From assembly GCA_022695795.1 (NCBI GenBank), contig MU404087.1:310001-374000 (forward strand): 64,000 bases of DNA. Reading direction: 5' to 3'. Below the pieces are notes generated by a model. The model had not been told where the DNA came from. It saw only the letters and a program-made list of their open reading frames with translations, and did no database searches. This document shows positions 12,480-24,869 of this stretch, piece after piece. Both the position numbers and the translations under genes were made by a program. The stretch comes from Biscogniauxia marginata. Lineage: Eukaryota > Ascomycota > Sordariomycetes > Xylariales > Xylariaceae. Each line of letters opens with the position of its first letter. The stretch's first letter is position 1.

Positions 12480-12830
12480 TAGTTAGTTCCGTTAATGGTT
12501 TGGCGATTCGCCTGAAATCCTTAATAAGTTATTTGACATAGTTAATAAAGCCAAGAAATACGCATATATTTATAACACTTTTAAGTTTTAGTTAATTCTT
12601 AATTATTACTATTTTCCCTTTTTAAATACGGATTTCTCCTGGATTTATTATAAACCTTAAATAATCTAGTTTTTTGATATGTTATTTACTTTTAATTAAA
12701 TGAATAAGTAGGTTTGCTTTTTCTAGGGCTTTTAACACTTGTTTTACATGTTTTTTATGTTCTTTTTCGTTTTTTAAGTAAATTAATATATCGTTTAAAT
12801 AAACAAATATAAATTTATCTAGAAACTTGC
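12480..12830 (-). pseudogene. Reverse transcriptase / early RNase H remnant (gypsy pol)
   Basis: At 12781-12820 a minus-strand frame reads FVYLNDILIY, where the catalytic YxDD box has its first Asp changed to Asn (GAC to AAC). At 12490-12560 a frame reads VFLGFINYVK, one stop, then LIKDFRRIAKPLTELT, the typical gypsy segment that follows the RT palm. Both lesions fit C-to-T change on the plus strand. Confidence 0.85.
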
Positions 12831-15159
12831 GAAGGATTATTATGATTATATGTTAAAATGTAGTAAGTGTGTTAATAAGTCTAAACGGCATAACTTTATA
12901 TTTATAATATTTATATATTGTTTAGAATGCGGTATATTGTTTGTGTTCTTTGGATATTTTAATTATATAATATTTATCGCGAAAATTTAGTGTTATAAAG
13001 ATTTAAGCCTTATTAATTTGTTTTTTTATGAGTTTTATTAGTAGTAACAAGTGTTCGTTTTTTTGGTTATTTTATTAAGGTGTTAATAGTTAATTACTTG
13101 TCGTTACATTAGATTTCTTTCTTTATTAATATGTTATTTCTCGTTTTTATTGATTTTTAGTATTATGATTACTAGGTATTTTAACGAGAACTTTAATTTT
13201 TGAATATATCCTTTGTTAAAATCCTTTTAAAATCCTTTTTATAATGCTCTTTATTTTTCTTAATTTATAAGATATACTAGAAATAGTTTTAATTACTTTC
13301 TTTCTTTAAAATAAATTTAATAATTTCATTAACTATGTTTTAATAATTCTTTTTTTATCTTATTTTTAAATAATTTATGGAAATGGAGGTACTCGCGTAG
13401 TACTTTTTTCGTTAGATCTTTAGGCTTAATTACTTGAATTATATAAGTAATATATTTCGTTTTTATATTCGTTTCTTTGGAGTTATTTACGGTACTTATC
13501 TCGTAACCCGTAATAATTAACTTTTCCTGTTTTTAATCTTAATAAAGCGTGTTTATTTCGAAATTTATTTGTGGATTGCTTCTTTTAAACTAATTCATTT
13601 TTAGCATTATATTATAACTTAATATATATATAATGTTAAAAATGACTTGCTTGAGATGTCTTTAAATGGTTACTAAAAAAGGGATTATTTCTTTTAACAC
13701 TTTATTATTCTCGTAACTAAATATGTATTTTTCGAAGTTTCATAATTAATATAAACTTTATTTATATATTTATAATATTTTGTCCTTTTAAGTTATCTTG
13801 GTTAAGATATAGTTTTTATTTGCTTTTAAGTTTATAAAGGCTTTATACTCCTTTTTATTATATTTAATTCTAGTTATAATAGTATTATTAAGTCCCGATT
13901 AGACTTTATATAAGGACTTGTTATTTATGGCTTCTCGCTGCCTTACTAGTGAGAACCTTTACCGTTTTTTGGTTTTCCACGCCTTTTCTTTTTTAGGTTT
14001 CTTTAAGTTGTTATAACCCGGATGTCCTTTCATTCTTAGGCTTTTATAAAAGCGTGTTTCTAACAATTATTATTTAAATAGTTTTTTTAATTATTTTTTA
14101 CGTAATAAGGGGTAAAAAGTCTATTTTTTATATAAAACCTTGTATATTAAAACTTCAATTCCTTTTTAAAGGCTTTTTTATAACTTAAGTCTATTAAAGG
14201 TAATTTAATATCTCTTTATAAGTTTATATTAATTTTTAGAAACTTTCCCTTTTTTTAAGGTATGCCTTAACGATTCGTTTATAGCTTAGTTTAGTTATAT
14301 GTATTTTTACTTGTTATTTTGTTAAGTACTTTCTTACTAAGCCGAATAAATTAATATTATATTTAACTCGTTTTTCGAGTTATTATGAAAGATATAATCC
14401 CTTTTATAATTCTCATAATTCGTTCTTAATTTTATCTTCTTTAAAACCCGCTTTAAATAAGTTATGTACGTCGCATAATATTAAGGTATAATATATATAA
14501 CCTTTAATAATTATTTTGTTACTTCTTTTAAAACTTAAGTAAAAATAACATGTTTTAAAGTAATGTGGCTATCGTGGGACATTATTATAGATGTATTTAT
14601 TTTCTTTCGTGTTATTACTTTCTGGTTTTTAAGGATAATAACCGGCTTTATCTTTAAAACTTTTATATATTTAATAAGCGTCGTTAATGTAAAAGCTCTA
14701 ATGTAACAATATATGTTCCTTTAAACTTTAATAAACATTACAACTATTATTTATATAAAACCTCTAATTTAAGTTATTATATTAACTTCTTCCCTAATGG
14801 GTTTTATATTTATCATCGTTATAATGGCTTTAATGTAGCTTATTATAGTTTAACTTAATTCCTAAATCGTATTTTAGTTTATAGTTATTATATTTATATA
14901 GTAATTCGTTTTCGTTATATCCTTATTTAGCTTGTTTTAATATAAAATATCTTAAGTATAAGTAGTTATCCTTTAAATAGTCTTTATAGTTAACTTAATA
15001 ATATTTATAAATTTCTTTTATAAGGACTTTCTCGTTTTTCTTTGCTTTAATAGTGGTAATAATAAACACTTGATTTACCTCCTTGTTATTTTCGAAATAA
15101 ACTCTTGTTTTAAAAGTTCTTTTCTCGGGTTGAGAAATCCCTCTTGTTTTTAGTTCCTG

Positions 15160-15225
15160 TTTTTTAGGATTTCGGCACTCGTTCTTATAATGTCCTTTTT
15201 TTTTGTAATTAAAATATTTAATAGT
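15160..15225 (-). pseudogene. Gag zinc-knuckle remnant
   Basis: The minus-strand frame reads YFNYKKKGHYKNEC, a CCHC knuckle (C-x2-C-x4-H-x4-C) with both first cysteines turned to Tyr (TGT/TGC to TAT/TAC). The remaining H and C are in register. It lies upstream of RT in the coding direction, as expected for gag. Confidence 0.8.
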
Positions 15226-16362
15226 TAATTTATCTCGTTTTTTTTACTCCTTTTAAGTAGCGTTAATTTTAATAAGGTTTAACTTAATTTTAATGTCTTT
15301 CCTTGTTCCGGTACTACTTTTATGATTTCCTCTCTTTAGTTAATCGCCATTTTTTCGTTATACCGTTTTTTTCTTTTTTAAGTACCGTTCGAAGTTTTCG
15401 TTATTAATAGTAATTGCCATTATAACGTAGTTATTAAACTTTCCTGGGTTCCTTTCTTTATATAGGTTTATTTTATATAACTTATTCTTTATATAGTTTT
15501 TTAGTCTTTAATAAAACAAGTAATATAAGCTTTTAATAAGTAATTATAATTAGCTTGCAAGTTTTTTAAACTTAATAATGTAATTTAAAGCCTTTTTATT
15601 TTGTCGTAGTTTATAAAGTTAAGCTTTAGCTTATTACTTAAGAATTAAATTACTAAATATAAACCTAAGTTGTTTTTTAAACTCCTTATAATCTTTAAAG
15701 ACCTTTTTTATATCTTTTTAAGCGTTTAATCCGTTTTTTAGATGATCTTTTAACACTAGTTAAAACTAGGTTAAAGCAATTCCGACGAGGAGTTAAGATA
15801 TCATAAAAACCTTTTATTCCTTAATAGTAATTGTTTTATAATAGAATCGTAAATAGGTTTCGACTTAAATCAAAAATCCTTTTAAATCGCTTAACCTATT
15901 ATATTTACTAGGTGTAATTAGTTTAAAACCCTTTATATCGGGAGTTATTATATTGTTTTCATCATTTGAGTTATTAAGGTCGCTATCATTTAAGGGTGGT
16001 TTTGGTTATTTGTCTTTAAAAGGTAGGGGTTATTTTGCTTGTTTGTTTTCTTTTTTAGGTGTTTTTTCCTTTTTCTCTTCTTTTTCCTTAAATGATTCTT
16101 TTTATTAAGCTTCCAAGGTATCCTTTTAAGATTCTTTTTTAGTTATAACTATAATTAACTTTTATGTTAGTTTTTTTAAACCTTTCTTTTATACCGTAAA
16201 AGAATTTAAAGCTTTCGTTTAAAAGCTTATTAATTGTTGTTTTTTTATTTATTTCTTTTTTTGTTACCTTTTAGTTTTAAGGGCATACTTGTTTTAAGAC
16301 GGTTCAATTAAAAGTCCCTTTTTTTAAACCAATGTTAAGCATTAATTAAGGAGCTATTAAAA

Positions 16363-16777
16363 TGTGACGAACCTCCTTATAAATTCTTAGTTAACTAACT
16401 ATACAAGTAAATACGTATTAGGTTTTCTTAATTTAAAGGTAATAATAAATTAATATTAGTTTAAATAATTTATAATGTTTTATTTATTAAAGAGGTTTTA
16501 AGGTACTCTCATTATAATGTTAAAAAGTGATTATAATCTTAAATTAATAACTAAAAAACTAAAATAAATAACTAGATACGTAAGAAATTCTAATTTACTT
16601 ATATTTCATCCTTTATAAGGAGTCATACCTATATTCTCTCTAATTCTCAGGAGAACAACAAAGAATCTTGGTATTCTCCCTAATTCTCAGGAGAACAACA
16701 AAGAATTCCTTCTGGAGTCATGTGACCTTAGATCACATGACCACTTAAATTCTCTTTACCCTTGTTAGGTCGTAACA
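16363..16777 (-). repeat. 5' LTR of the gypsy element (right on the plus strand)
   Basis: This 415-bp LTR keeps less RIP-altered sequence in its right half (16640-16777) than its partner. Next to it inside the element, minus-strand TTTTAATAGCTCC may be a RIP-altered tRNA primer-binding site; that is an inference only. Confidence 0.88.
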
Positions 16778-18300
16778 CATTATTTTAAACCTCTTTGCTT
16801 TGTCGTGACAAGATTATTATTTTTATTTTAATAAATGTCGTTAAATAAAAAGGTTAATAAAATAAAATCTTAATTAAATTTTAATATCTCGTTTTTAATA
16901 TTAAAGGTATTAAAAATAAAATTAAGGTTATTTAAAATAAAAACGGAAAAAGGTTAAAACCAATTAAATTTACTTTTATAAAAAATGTGAAATTTATTAT
17001 AATTTTATTTAAATTTAAATTTAAACTTTTTACGTGTTTACTTATTAATATTAAGCTTTTAATACCTCGTAACGATTATAATTATTTTATATATATATTA
17101 AATAAAATTAATATTTAAAACTTAAGTTTATTTTAAAGGAGTTTTATTATCAAGGTATAATATTCGTTTTAATTTTTAAAAAATTATTAATAAGTTTATT
17201 TAAAATGTTTTATAATAACAACATTATAATAATTAACGTTATAAAAAATTTAAATTATGAAAATCTTAATTAAATATAATATAAATTACTTTTATAAAGT
17301 TTTTAACTTTAATTTATTAAATCTTTTTTAAAAAAGTTATTATTTATTATTTATTTTTAATATTATTAAATTAATATAATAATATAATAATTAATATTTA
17401 AAAACCCGAAATTAAATTTTTTACATAAATTAATAAATTACTTATTTTATTATTTAAACGAAAATTTTAATATAAACGTTTTTATAAACTTTTTTAAATT
17501 AACGTTTTAATTTAATTTTAATTTTAAATTATATTTATTATAACGTTATTTTTATAATGAAATAAATAAAAACGATTTTTTATTTATTTAAATTTATAAT
17601 TTATTAAAATAACGTTATAAATTTATTATTTTTTAAACATATAAAACTTAAAACTTTAATTATTAAAAAGCTTTCTTTATAATATTTAATTAAAACGGCG
17701 ACTTAAAAATTTATATTATATAAAAACGAAAGTTAATTATTAAGAAATATATTTGACATTATAAAAATTATATAATAAAATTAAAAAAATATAAAAAATA
17801 TAAAGCTTATTTAATAAATAATAATTATAATAATAATAACTTTATAATAATTAAATATAATTAAAAACTAATAAACTAATTACTAAATAATAATAAAGTT
17901 TTATATAAATTTAAAACTTAGTTAATTAATTTTTAAAGTTATATATAAAAGGTTTAAAGTCTTTTATAATATTTATATATTTTAATGTCGATTTTTTCGA
18001 TTTTATATTTAATTAATTTTAAAAAAACATTATTTTTATATATAAAAATTAAATAGTTTATTAATTTATAAATAAAGTTATTATTAAATTTTTAAAAAGT
18101 TTTAATTTAAAAATATAATTAATTAATTAAATTTATATATTAAAAATATAATAATTATAAAATTTCATTTATTTTTTTATAATGATTATTAATTAATATT
18201 ATTTAAATTATTATAATAAAGGTATTATTTTTTCTTTAAAACAAGTGATAATTTTAATAGTTTAATATTATTAAAGTTATAACTGCTATTTTGTAATACT
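16778..18300. repeat. RIP-degraded repeat right of the retrotransposon
   Basis: Nearly pure A/T, with no open frame of note. 17872-17975 is the direct partner of 8543-8652. Normal composition resumes near 18300. I cannot name the repeat. Confidence 0.5.
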
Positions 18301-18884
18301 TGTTATCTTTTTGTTTTATATAATAGAGGTTTTTCTTCGCTCCCACTTTCTTTATAACCATAGCTTTTCCGTTTTGACGATCTGGGAGCGAACTTTAATA
18401 GAAGTGTCGCTTTTTGTTTGATATTGCGCGCTTTAAAAAGAGCACTCGATCAAGGCATAAATAGCGGTAAAGATGTGTTGCTTTGCGCAGACGCTGCCTC
18501 ATCAAGGCATGATTTCGGCGAAATTAGGGACAAAGCTCCTAAAGGAAGCCATCTTGTCTTGTCAGCACAGCTTGGATCATTACTAACTTGCTCTTATTTG
18601 CGCCATTTCTCCTCCAGTTGTGCATGTGCGCTCTCTTCTCTTTCTGGTTTTGTCGCTCGTCCCGCACGTAGCCGTCGATGAACCTTGGTAGAGAGCTAAA
18701 TGACACCGTCCTCGTTAATTGACAGAAAGCCTGCCATCGCTCTGATGTCGAGTCATTCTTTCCCAACGCCAGCGAAACCCAAAAGATTTGCAGCAAGATG
18801 TAACTTAGCAGTGAATAATCTACGCCACCAATTGAAGATTTTTCATAATAATATGCCCTTTGATAGCTAGTATGGTATCCTTGT
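18301..18884. other. 3' flank of the telobox gene
   Basis: Normal base composition with short open frames on both strands, none recognisable. Probably the 3' untranslated region and terminator area of the minus-strand gene ending at 18885. Confidence 0.4.
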
Positions 18885-21160
18885 TCAGTAGGCAGCCCAT
18901 ATGTTGTTGATGACTCTACCATCTTCATCTAGATCACTCTCAGCTCTGTCTGGATTCCGACCCGCCTTGGTAACAGCATCCCTCTCTTTCTGGCTCAAGG
19001 CAACTTGATCGAAGCCGGCAGGCAACACCATATCGCTCTGAAGATAGAGTACTTTGAGGTTGCGGGCCTTATCACGTAGAGACTGCTGACTCCGGAACTT
19101 TTCGAATCCACCTAATTGTTCCATAACGCTCCAGGAACAATTATTGGTAGGATCAGCGATGAGCTCGAGAAGGCGCTCTGTATCGGCGCTAGACCATGGG
19201 GTACGGATCTGTCGTGGCTGAAACACATAATTTGCCCGTCGATTATTCTGAGCAGTTTGACTAAGAGTAATAAGATCTGCGTCTCGAAGGCCACTATTCG
19301 CGAAAGGATCATCACGTGATGGTCGCTCTCCAACTTCTCGCGGGACGGCAACCGCAGATGAAGGGGCCCTGGGGCTTACTGCCCGGGGTTTCGAGGAGAA
19401 CCGGGAATGCTTGAGGGGCAATCTTGGGGTATCATCTTGATACCGGACCCGTCTAGACTCATGTACCAGTTGTTGATTAACTTCGAAGTCGTCAGAGACG
19501 TCATCGTCTTCGGTTGAGCGTGAACGTGTCCTTCCGGCTACTGCCCCTTTTGTGGGCGCTAGTTGGGACCCAGAAGGGGAGTGTCGAGGATCATCGTGCA
19601 AAGGAAAGCTACCTGATGGATGACGTCGATGAGAGGAACTCAATACCTTCCCTGGATCTAAGCGAAGAATAGCCTCCTTAGTAGTCGTCGCCTTTCGCTT
19701 TCCCTTCGCATCCTGTTGCTCAGAAGGCATAGTCGTCGGCCGCTCTGAAGCCTCTCTTTCACTCTGTTTCACAGCCGCCAGAGTAGCTGGGCCATCAATA
19801 AACCCAGCACTAGAAATATTAGCGTTAATGAAAGGATGAAGCCACACGATCATAGACTGGAGAATGTACCTTGGACCCTGGGGTTCGAGTTGATCATATC
19901 CCTCGGCGTCAGTATCGGATCCCGAGTCATTGCCATCGACAAGCATGTTCTCAGATTCAGCTAAACTTGAAGTTTGAAGGCTCTGCTGGTCTCCCGAGCC
20001 AAAATACTGGAACATTTCTCGGGCCCACGACCAAAGATTTTCCAGAAGCCTGTCCTCGGGGTATGCCTGGTTTAAGGACTGACATGCTTTAATTCTATCA
20101 TCTGTTGAGAGAACCGAAACGAGGTCATTCATTCGAGCCTGATAGGCCTCGCGGGAAACGGTATCTTCATCGACATTAATTTCGGCAAGCTCCCTGAATG
20201 GCCCCTCGCTTAGTGCCTGATGAGCCTTCTTCGCTGTATTGATACGCTCGCTGCAAAATATCCTAGCAGCAAGAATGAAAAGGTTGGTAGATGGGTTGGC
20301 CACTAGTGAAAGGGCTAGATGCCGGCATCGGATAGAGAAGGCTAGGTTGAACGTAACGTCTGCGTCGTCCAAATGAGACCGGAAACCATGATCGAATAAA
20401 GTAGGAAAAGCGTCATCAAGCTGCTGGAAAATATGAAGAGAATCCTTCTTGCCCTGTCTTATATCGGTAATGTTGGTAAGGAGCGAGATGAGGTTTCCAG
20501 AGCAAATTGCTATTCGCACAGATGCGCGCACTTTCGGACTATAATCCTCAGGTAAAGTAAAAGAGTCGATATAAAGCTCGCTTTCACTGGCGAAGGGACG
20601 GCGGGCCGCACTGTAAGATTTCCTAATGCCAGCGAGGCGTTTCCGGTCGTCTGGACTGGTTGGGGGGATACTCATCGAACCCAAGGCATTGTACATGGAC
20701 TTGCACCAGCGTGAAAGTTTGGGGATATCAAAGTCTATCATATCCTGGATTCTAGCAGCCTTAGACTCAGGCGAATCATCGGAATAATCTACGTCGGAAG
20801 CTGCTGCGGGGTCTCCAGGTTCTATGGGCTCAGATGTTGGAGCAATAGCTCAAGAGGATGTGAGTTGATGAAATGAAAGCAGAGGTTGAGGAACACTTAA
20901 GACTTACAAGATCTCTCCGGCTCGATGCTCTCATACTCGCCAGAGCTTTTTAGGGAGTCATCAGTAGAAGCGCCTTCTAGGCTCCGCTGCCGTCTTCGGC
21001 GAGCTCCCCGTTGAGCAGTCTCGGGCTGAGTGTTCGTCCTTTGCTCTGCTGCTGGAGCCTCAGTACGTCTAGTGGACCGCCGGGTTTGTCTTGTGACTTG
21101 GCCTTCAGGAGGCTCTACAGACTCGTCCTGGCGCGCGGCAGCGCGGCGTCGCCCAGCCAT
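18885..21160 (-). CDS. Taz1/TRF-family telobox Myb DNA-binding protein
   Basis: Two exons, 21160-20908 and 20848-18885, are joined across a 59-bp intron (GTAAGT donor). They give 738 residues in one frame. The N-terminus is short and very Arg-rich (MAGRRRAAAR...), perhaps nuclear. Residues about 120-330 are helical and hydrophobic in pattern and could be a TRFH-like dimerisation domain. Next comes a disordered, charged linker. A C-terminal Myb/SANT domain follows at about 632-695, starting TPWSSADTERLLELI. Its third helix holds a telobox-type SLRDKARNLKVLYL, followed by a VLPAGF segment like the region after the Myb domain of fission-yeast Taz1. The family binds duplex telomeric TTAGGG repeats and protects chromosome ends. 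Here only the Myb type is directly visible, and telomere binding is inferred. The gene is divergent from gdt1 across about 920 bp. It could instead be a Tbf1-like regulator. Confidence 0.85.
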
Positions 21161-22080
21161 TTTTTTTTTGTCTCTCTCGAAAAGTAGTTAGGATGTGTTT
21201 CAAAACGCGTTATTGAGTTTGATGGAACTGCGACGCGAGAGAACTGATGTGGAGACGATAGACGCGACGTTAGGGTAAAAGTTGTGGAAGGTAGTGTTCC
21301 TTTTTAATTAACCTTGGGGTGAAAAAAGCGTAAGTAGGTACTCGTACGTGATACGCTTAACCATAACTACCCTGCTACCAAGCCTGGCATTACCGGGGGG
21401 TTTTTGTTCCCAGGAAATACCTCCCTACAGGGGAATGGGTAGATATTGGTCGGATTGTTGCTGGTATCGAACTCCCACGAATACACGTGACTGTCCCACA
21501 AGGAGGTACTCCGTACCTGCCCATTACATAATGGATTATGTACCTAACAGTGTTGATTGTGGCTTAGCTTATGTGGCTTCAATGTGGCCGGCCTCATTAA
21601 TGGAACCCTCGCAGCAAAGTCCGTACCTACAAGGTTAGGTCGTAATAGATTAATCTATTTAGCTAGGTACGGTACATGGACGTGTAACTTTACTATTTCT
21701 GCTGCGGCCTCTTCTAACCAACGGTTACAGGTGACCTCCTTTTCTATTCTTTGCTTCGTTCTTCCTCTTGCCATTGGTCTTTCACTTTTTTTTATAACAT
21801 TTCCGTGATACATCTGCTGTATGCCCATACTATACCTACCGGCTGTGCCATCGTGTTTCGTCCCCCTTCAACCTAGTTGTACGATCTGTTTGACCTTCGA
21901 GGGGGCCCGGCCGCGTGTTCTCCGTCTGAGCACTACTTTGCTTCTTCCCATTCTACACAAGAAACCTTGAATGACCCGGATAACCCAAGACAACAGTCCC
22001 GTCGCCTTTCTCATTTCTATCGCTTCTCGATCCTTACATCTCGACCCAATTATATCCCGTCATCCGTTCATCAATTCATC
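21161..22080. promoter_or_regulatory. Shared divergent promoter region (telobox gene / gdt1)
   Basis: The 920 bp lie between two divergently transcribed genes. CT-rich stretches occur just upstream of the gdt1 start (about 21930-22075), typical of fungal promoters and 5' leaders. No specific site can be assigned. Confidence 0.45.
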
Positions 22081-23797
22081 ATGAGGCTCCAACAGCGACA
22101 CACGCCCTTACTACTCTTGCTTTTACCTTATATTGCTTTAGCCTCCTCCGGACTCGAGACGCAGTCGGGAAAGAATGCTCGTATCGCAAGCCCTGACAAT
22201 CCCCATGCGCAATCACCTCTCGACTCAACCTCCATTGCATCATCCAAAGCGAAAATCGATGTTGGCACCAAGGACGCTCCAGTTGACGGCAAGGATGGGA
22301 TGCCTCACGAGGGGCCATTCGTGGCTACCGACAAGGGACGCAAGAAGGGTAGCTCTCCGGACGTAGCCGAGTCCAAAGACCTCCCCCCACTGAGAAATAG
22401 ACCCGCCGACCCGACTGTTATCGATGGCAAAAAGATACCCGAAACCAATGACGGCGTCATGGACGATCCTCATCGCCAACCTCCCAAGCAAGGGACCACT
22501 GGTACTGAGGGCGGCGTGAGCCAGAAAGATAAAGCCAGAAAGGCTAAGGAGGGGGAAACGGGCGAGAAAGTCGAGAACATCCCTGAGACCCCAAAGGAGA
22601 AACCCCCAATGCCGCAGAGCGAACAGCAGAAGATAGAAGGGGAGAAAGAAAGTAAGAAGGACAAGAGCAAATCCGACCCTTACAAGACACCCGATGATGT
22701 CGCGGGACTCGAGGTCAGGCCCTCTATCGTCTCGAATCACGACCAACCCCAGCTAACTAGTTTTATATAGAAGCCATCCGACTTACCGGACAAACTACAC
22801 GACCACCCCAACCCGCTCCCAGACTCAGCTAACAAAGATCACCTCGATGTGTCCAACCCGTCTAAATCAAGCTCGAAGGCACCGGTACAGGATGAGGGCA
22901 ACGAGGGTATCATTCAACCGTTTCACTCCTTCATCTTATCCCTTACCATGATCTTATTCTCCGAGGTTGGCGACAAGACATTCCTCGTTGCTGCCCTCAT
23001 GGCCATGAAACATGATCGCATAGTGGTCTTCACGGCCGCCTTCGGTGCACTGCTAGTTATGACCGTCCTTTCGGCGGTGCTCGGTCATACAGTACCAGCC
23101 CTGATTCCGAAGAGAGTGACAGCTTTCCTTGCCGCGGGCTTATTCTTCATCTTCGGTATCAAATTACTACGGGAGGGCATGGCTATGGACCCCAACGAGG
23201 GTGTCACGGCGGAAATGCAAGAGGTCGAGATGGAGCTGCAAGAGAAAGAACATATAGCTTTGAAGGAGGGCAAACGACGATCCTCGATAACTCCACACGC
23301 CTTGGAGATGGGTCTCGGTCGCGACCGGAAATCGCGATCCCAGTCTCGGTTCCCTACTCCGCCTCGCAGCCCTTCAATGTCGCCAGCCCGAAGCCCTTCC
23401 CCTCGACGTGGGGTCATGGGTGGGTTTGGCGTCGGCCTAGCCAATCTCTTCTCGCTGCTCTTGAGTCCTGCATGGGTGCAGACGTTCATCATGACCTTCC
23501 TGGGAGAGTGGGGAGACCGTAGCCAGATCGCGACAATTGCGATGGCCGCTGGTCAGGACTACTGGTGGGTCACCTTAGGGGCCGTGCTCGGCCATGCGTG
23601 CTGCACGGGGGTGGCTGTCATTGGTGGCAGGGCCATTGCTGGTAAAGTCAGCCTCAAAGTCGGTGAGTTTGCGCACCTGCTTGTAAATGCGTGGTTTGAA
23701 TAGTCTATACTGACATATCTGCATAGTTACCGTCGGGGGTGCCATTGCTTTCATAGCATTCGGTCTCATCTACTTCGTCGAGGCTTTGTACGCGTAG
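22081..23797 (+). CDS. gdt1: GDT1/TMEM165-family Golgi Mn2+/Ca2+ transporter
   Basis: Exons 22081-22713, 22771-23662 and 23727-23797 join to 531 residues. The first intron (57 bp) has an unusual GTCAGG donor and a CTAAC branch site, and removes the only in-frame stop (TAG 22768). The second starts GTGAGT and is 64 bp. The protein starts with a signal peptide (RHTPLLLLLLPYIALASS) and a ~210-residue Lys/Asp/Pro-rich low-complexity segment. Two repeats of the UPF0016 membrane domain follow, each with the family E-x-G-D-[KR]-[ST] motif: SEVGDKTF (Glu about 276) and GEWGDRSQ (Glu about 457). They are separated by a Ser/Pro/Arg-rich cytosolic loop. The family exchanges Mn2+/Ca2+ for protons in the Golgi, supporting glycosylation. 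The protein is longer than yeast Gdt1 (280 residues) because of the N-terminal part and loop. Confidence 0.92.
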
Positions 23798-24869
23798 GCT
23801 CAATGTTTAGTAGTTATCCGAGCGCCGGCCGAGCTACTATGTACGATTTGACTAGAAAGGACGTACCCCTTTTTGTACTGATTTACGGGATTTAATAAGT
23901 CGGCAGCGGCAGTTGTACTTCACTTCCCAGCGGGCGTTTTATATCGAAGGCTGGGTGCGTAGATGTGCAATCATACGACTCGAGGGTACCAACGGATTGT
24001 TCCCATTGTATTATATAGATATAGAGATACATGCCGCCGGTGCTCGGGAGATCTGGTGCACGTGGGTCTAGGGGTTCATCGACGCATAGGCGGAGTTTGG
24101 AAATCAAAAGTGAGCAGGCTCGAGCGAGGGTTCAGGGACGGCAATGAACCAGGTGGTTAACAAAACAGTAAGATGGTGGGCTAGAGGAGATACATTCGAC
24201 GGTCACATTTCGAGCATGATGCTATAGAGGCAGGCAATACAAAGTGGTTTCCAGCCGTGTGATGATCCTCAAAGCTAGACATCAGAAATGCATCGCCCCC
24301 TGGGCCATCCCGTTGATCCCGGAACCTACAGTACGTCAAGTTCAGGTTGCTATAGACATGCTCTAGCACATATTTTCCACTAGAACAGTCATTTAACACA
24401 CATCTGAGCCAGGTGTGGCCTTGGATAGAGCAGAGCACATTTACGCCCGGGCACCCCTTTTTATATTTTATTAAATTTGTCCTGTTCGACTTCATTCTCC
24501 GGAAGAGTGTACTTTCCTAAGGTGACTACTCCTTGCCAACCCCGCACTTCCACTAGGTTCCTACCTAATTCTCGCATGTACTCGGCCATAATAAACCGAA
24601 ATCCCCCGGGCTCCAGCCATCTTTACAGGGTTCCCCTTCTTGTTGGACTGGTTTACTGTTGTAGATCGTCGGTTTGATCTAGGGTACTGCTTAGTTTGGT
24701 CCAACAGAAGCGCCACATCTATTTGGTGTACTGAATTCACCTGGCGCGAACCAGCACACCGTAGACCCGAGATAAGTTGTTTCCTCTTTTACCTCATCGT
24801 GCGCATCGATGAGACCCTGCATACACACGCATCCTGTCTTCTACGTGCATATATTTACTACTTTGCGCC
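23798..24869. other. Intergenic region
   Basis: Lies between the gdt1 3' end and the mutarotase-like gene. Short open frames are present but none is recognisable. The last 200 bp probably hold the promoter of the downstream gene. Confidence 0.4.

Larger units (their letters stand above)
9376..16777 (-). mobile_element. Ty3/gypsy LTR retrotransposon, full length (7.4 kb), inactivated by RIP
   Basis: Two LTRs (9376-9830 and 16363-16777) begin TGTGACGAACC and end GTCGTAACA on the plus strand. The flanking five bases, cattg on the left and catta on the right, form a target-site duplication differing by one G/A change. Coding remnants read on the minus strand in the order gag zinc knuckle (about 15.2 kb), reverse transcriptase (about 12.8 kb), a post-RT block (about 12.5 kb) and integrase zinc finger (about 11.7 kb). 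This gag-RT-IN order defines Ty3/gypsy (Metaviridae) elements. The whole interior is rich in stops and its changes are G-to-A in the coding sense. It is non-functional and no intact frame remains. Confidence 0.92.

Noticed and set aside
9371..18300. Possible subtelomere, given a telobox gene beside a large repeat block
   Set aside because: No TTAGGG arrays or helicase-like subtelomeric genes are seen, and single-copy housekeeping genes lie on the far side.
18418..18928. Open frames on both strands downstream of the telobox gene
   Set aside because: They overlap each other and the gene's 3' end, with no domain or splice support.
22240..22746. Long antisense frame opposite the gdt1 first exon
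   Set aside because: It is a shadow of the Lys/Pro-rich coding strand; Leu-rich content arises from the complement.
23085..23492. Antisense frame of 135 codons in gdt1
   Set aside because: Lies fully opposite conserved transporter sequence; it is a codon-bias shadow.
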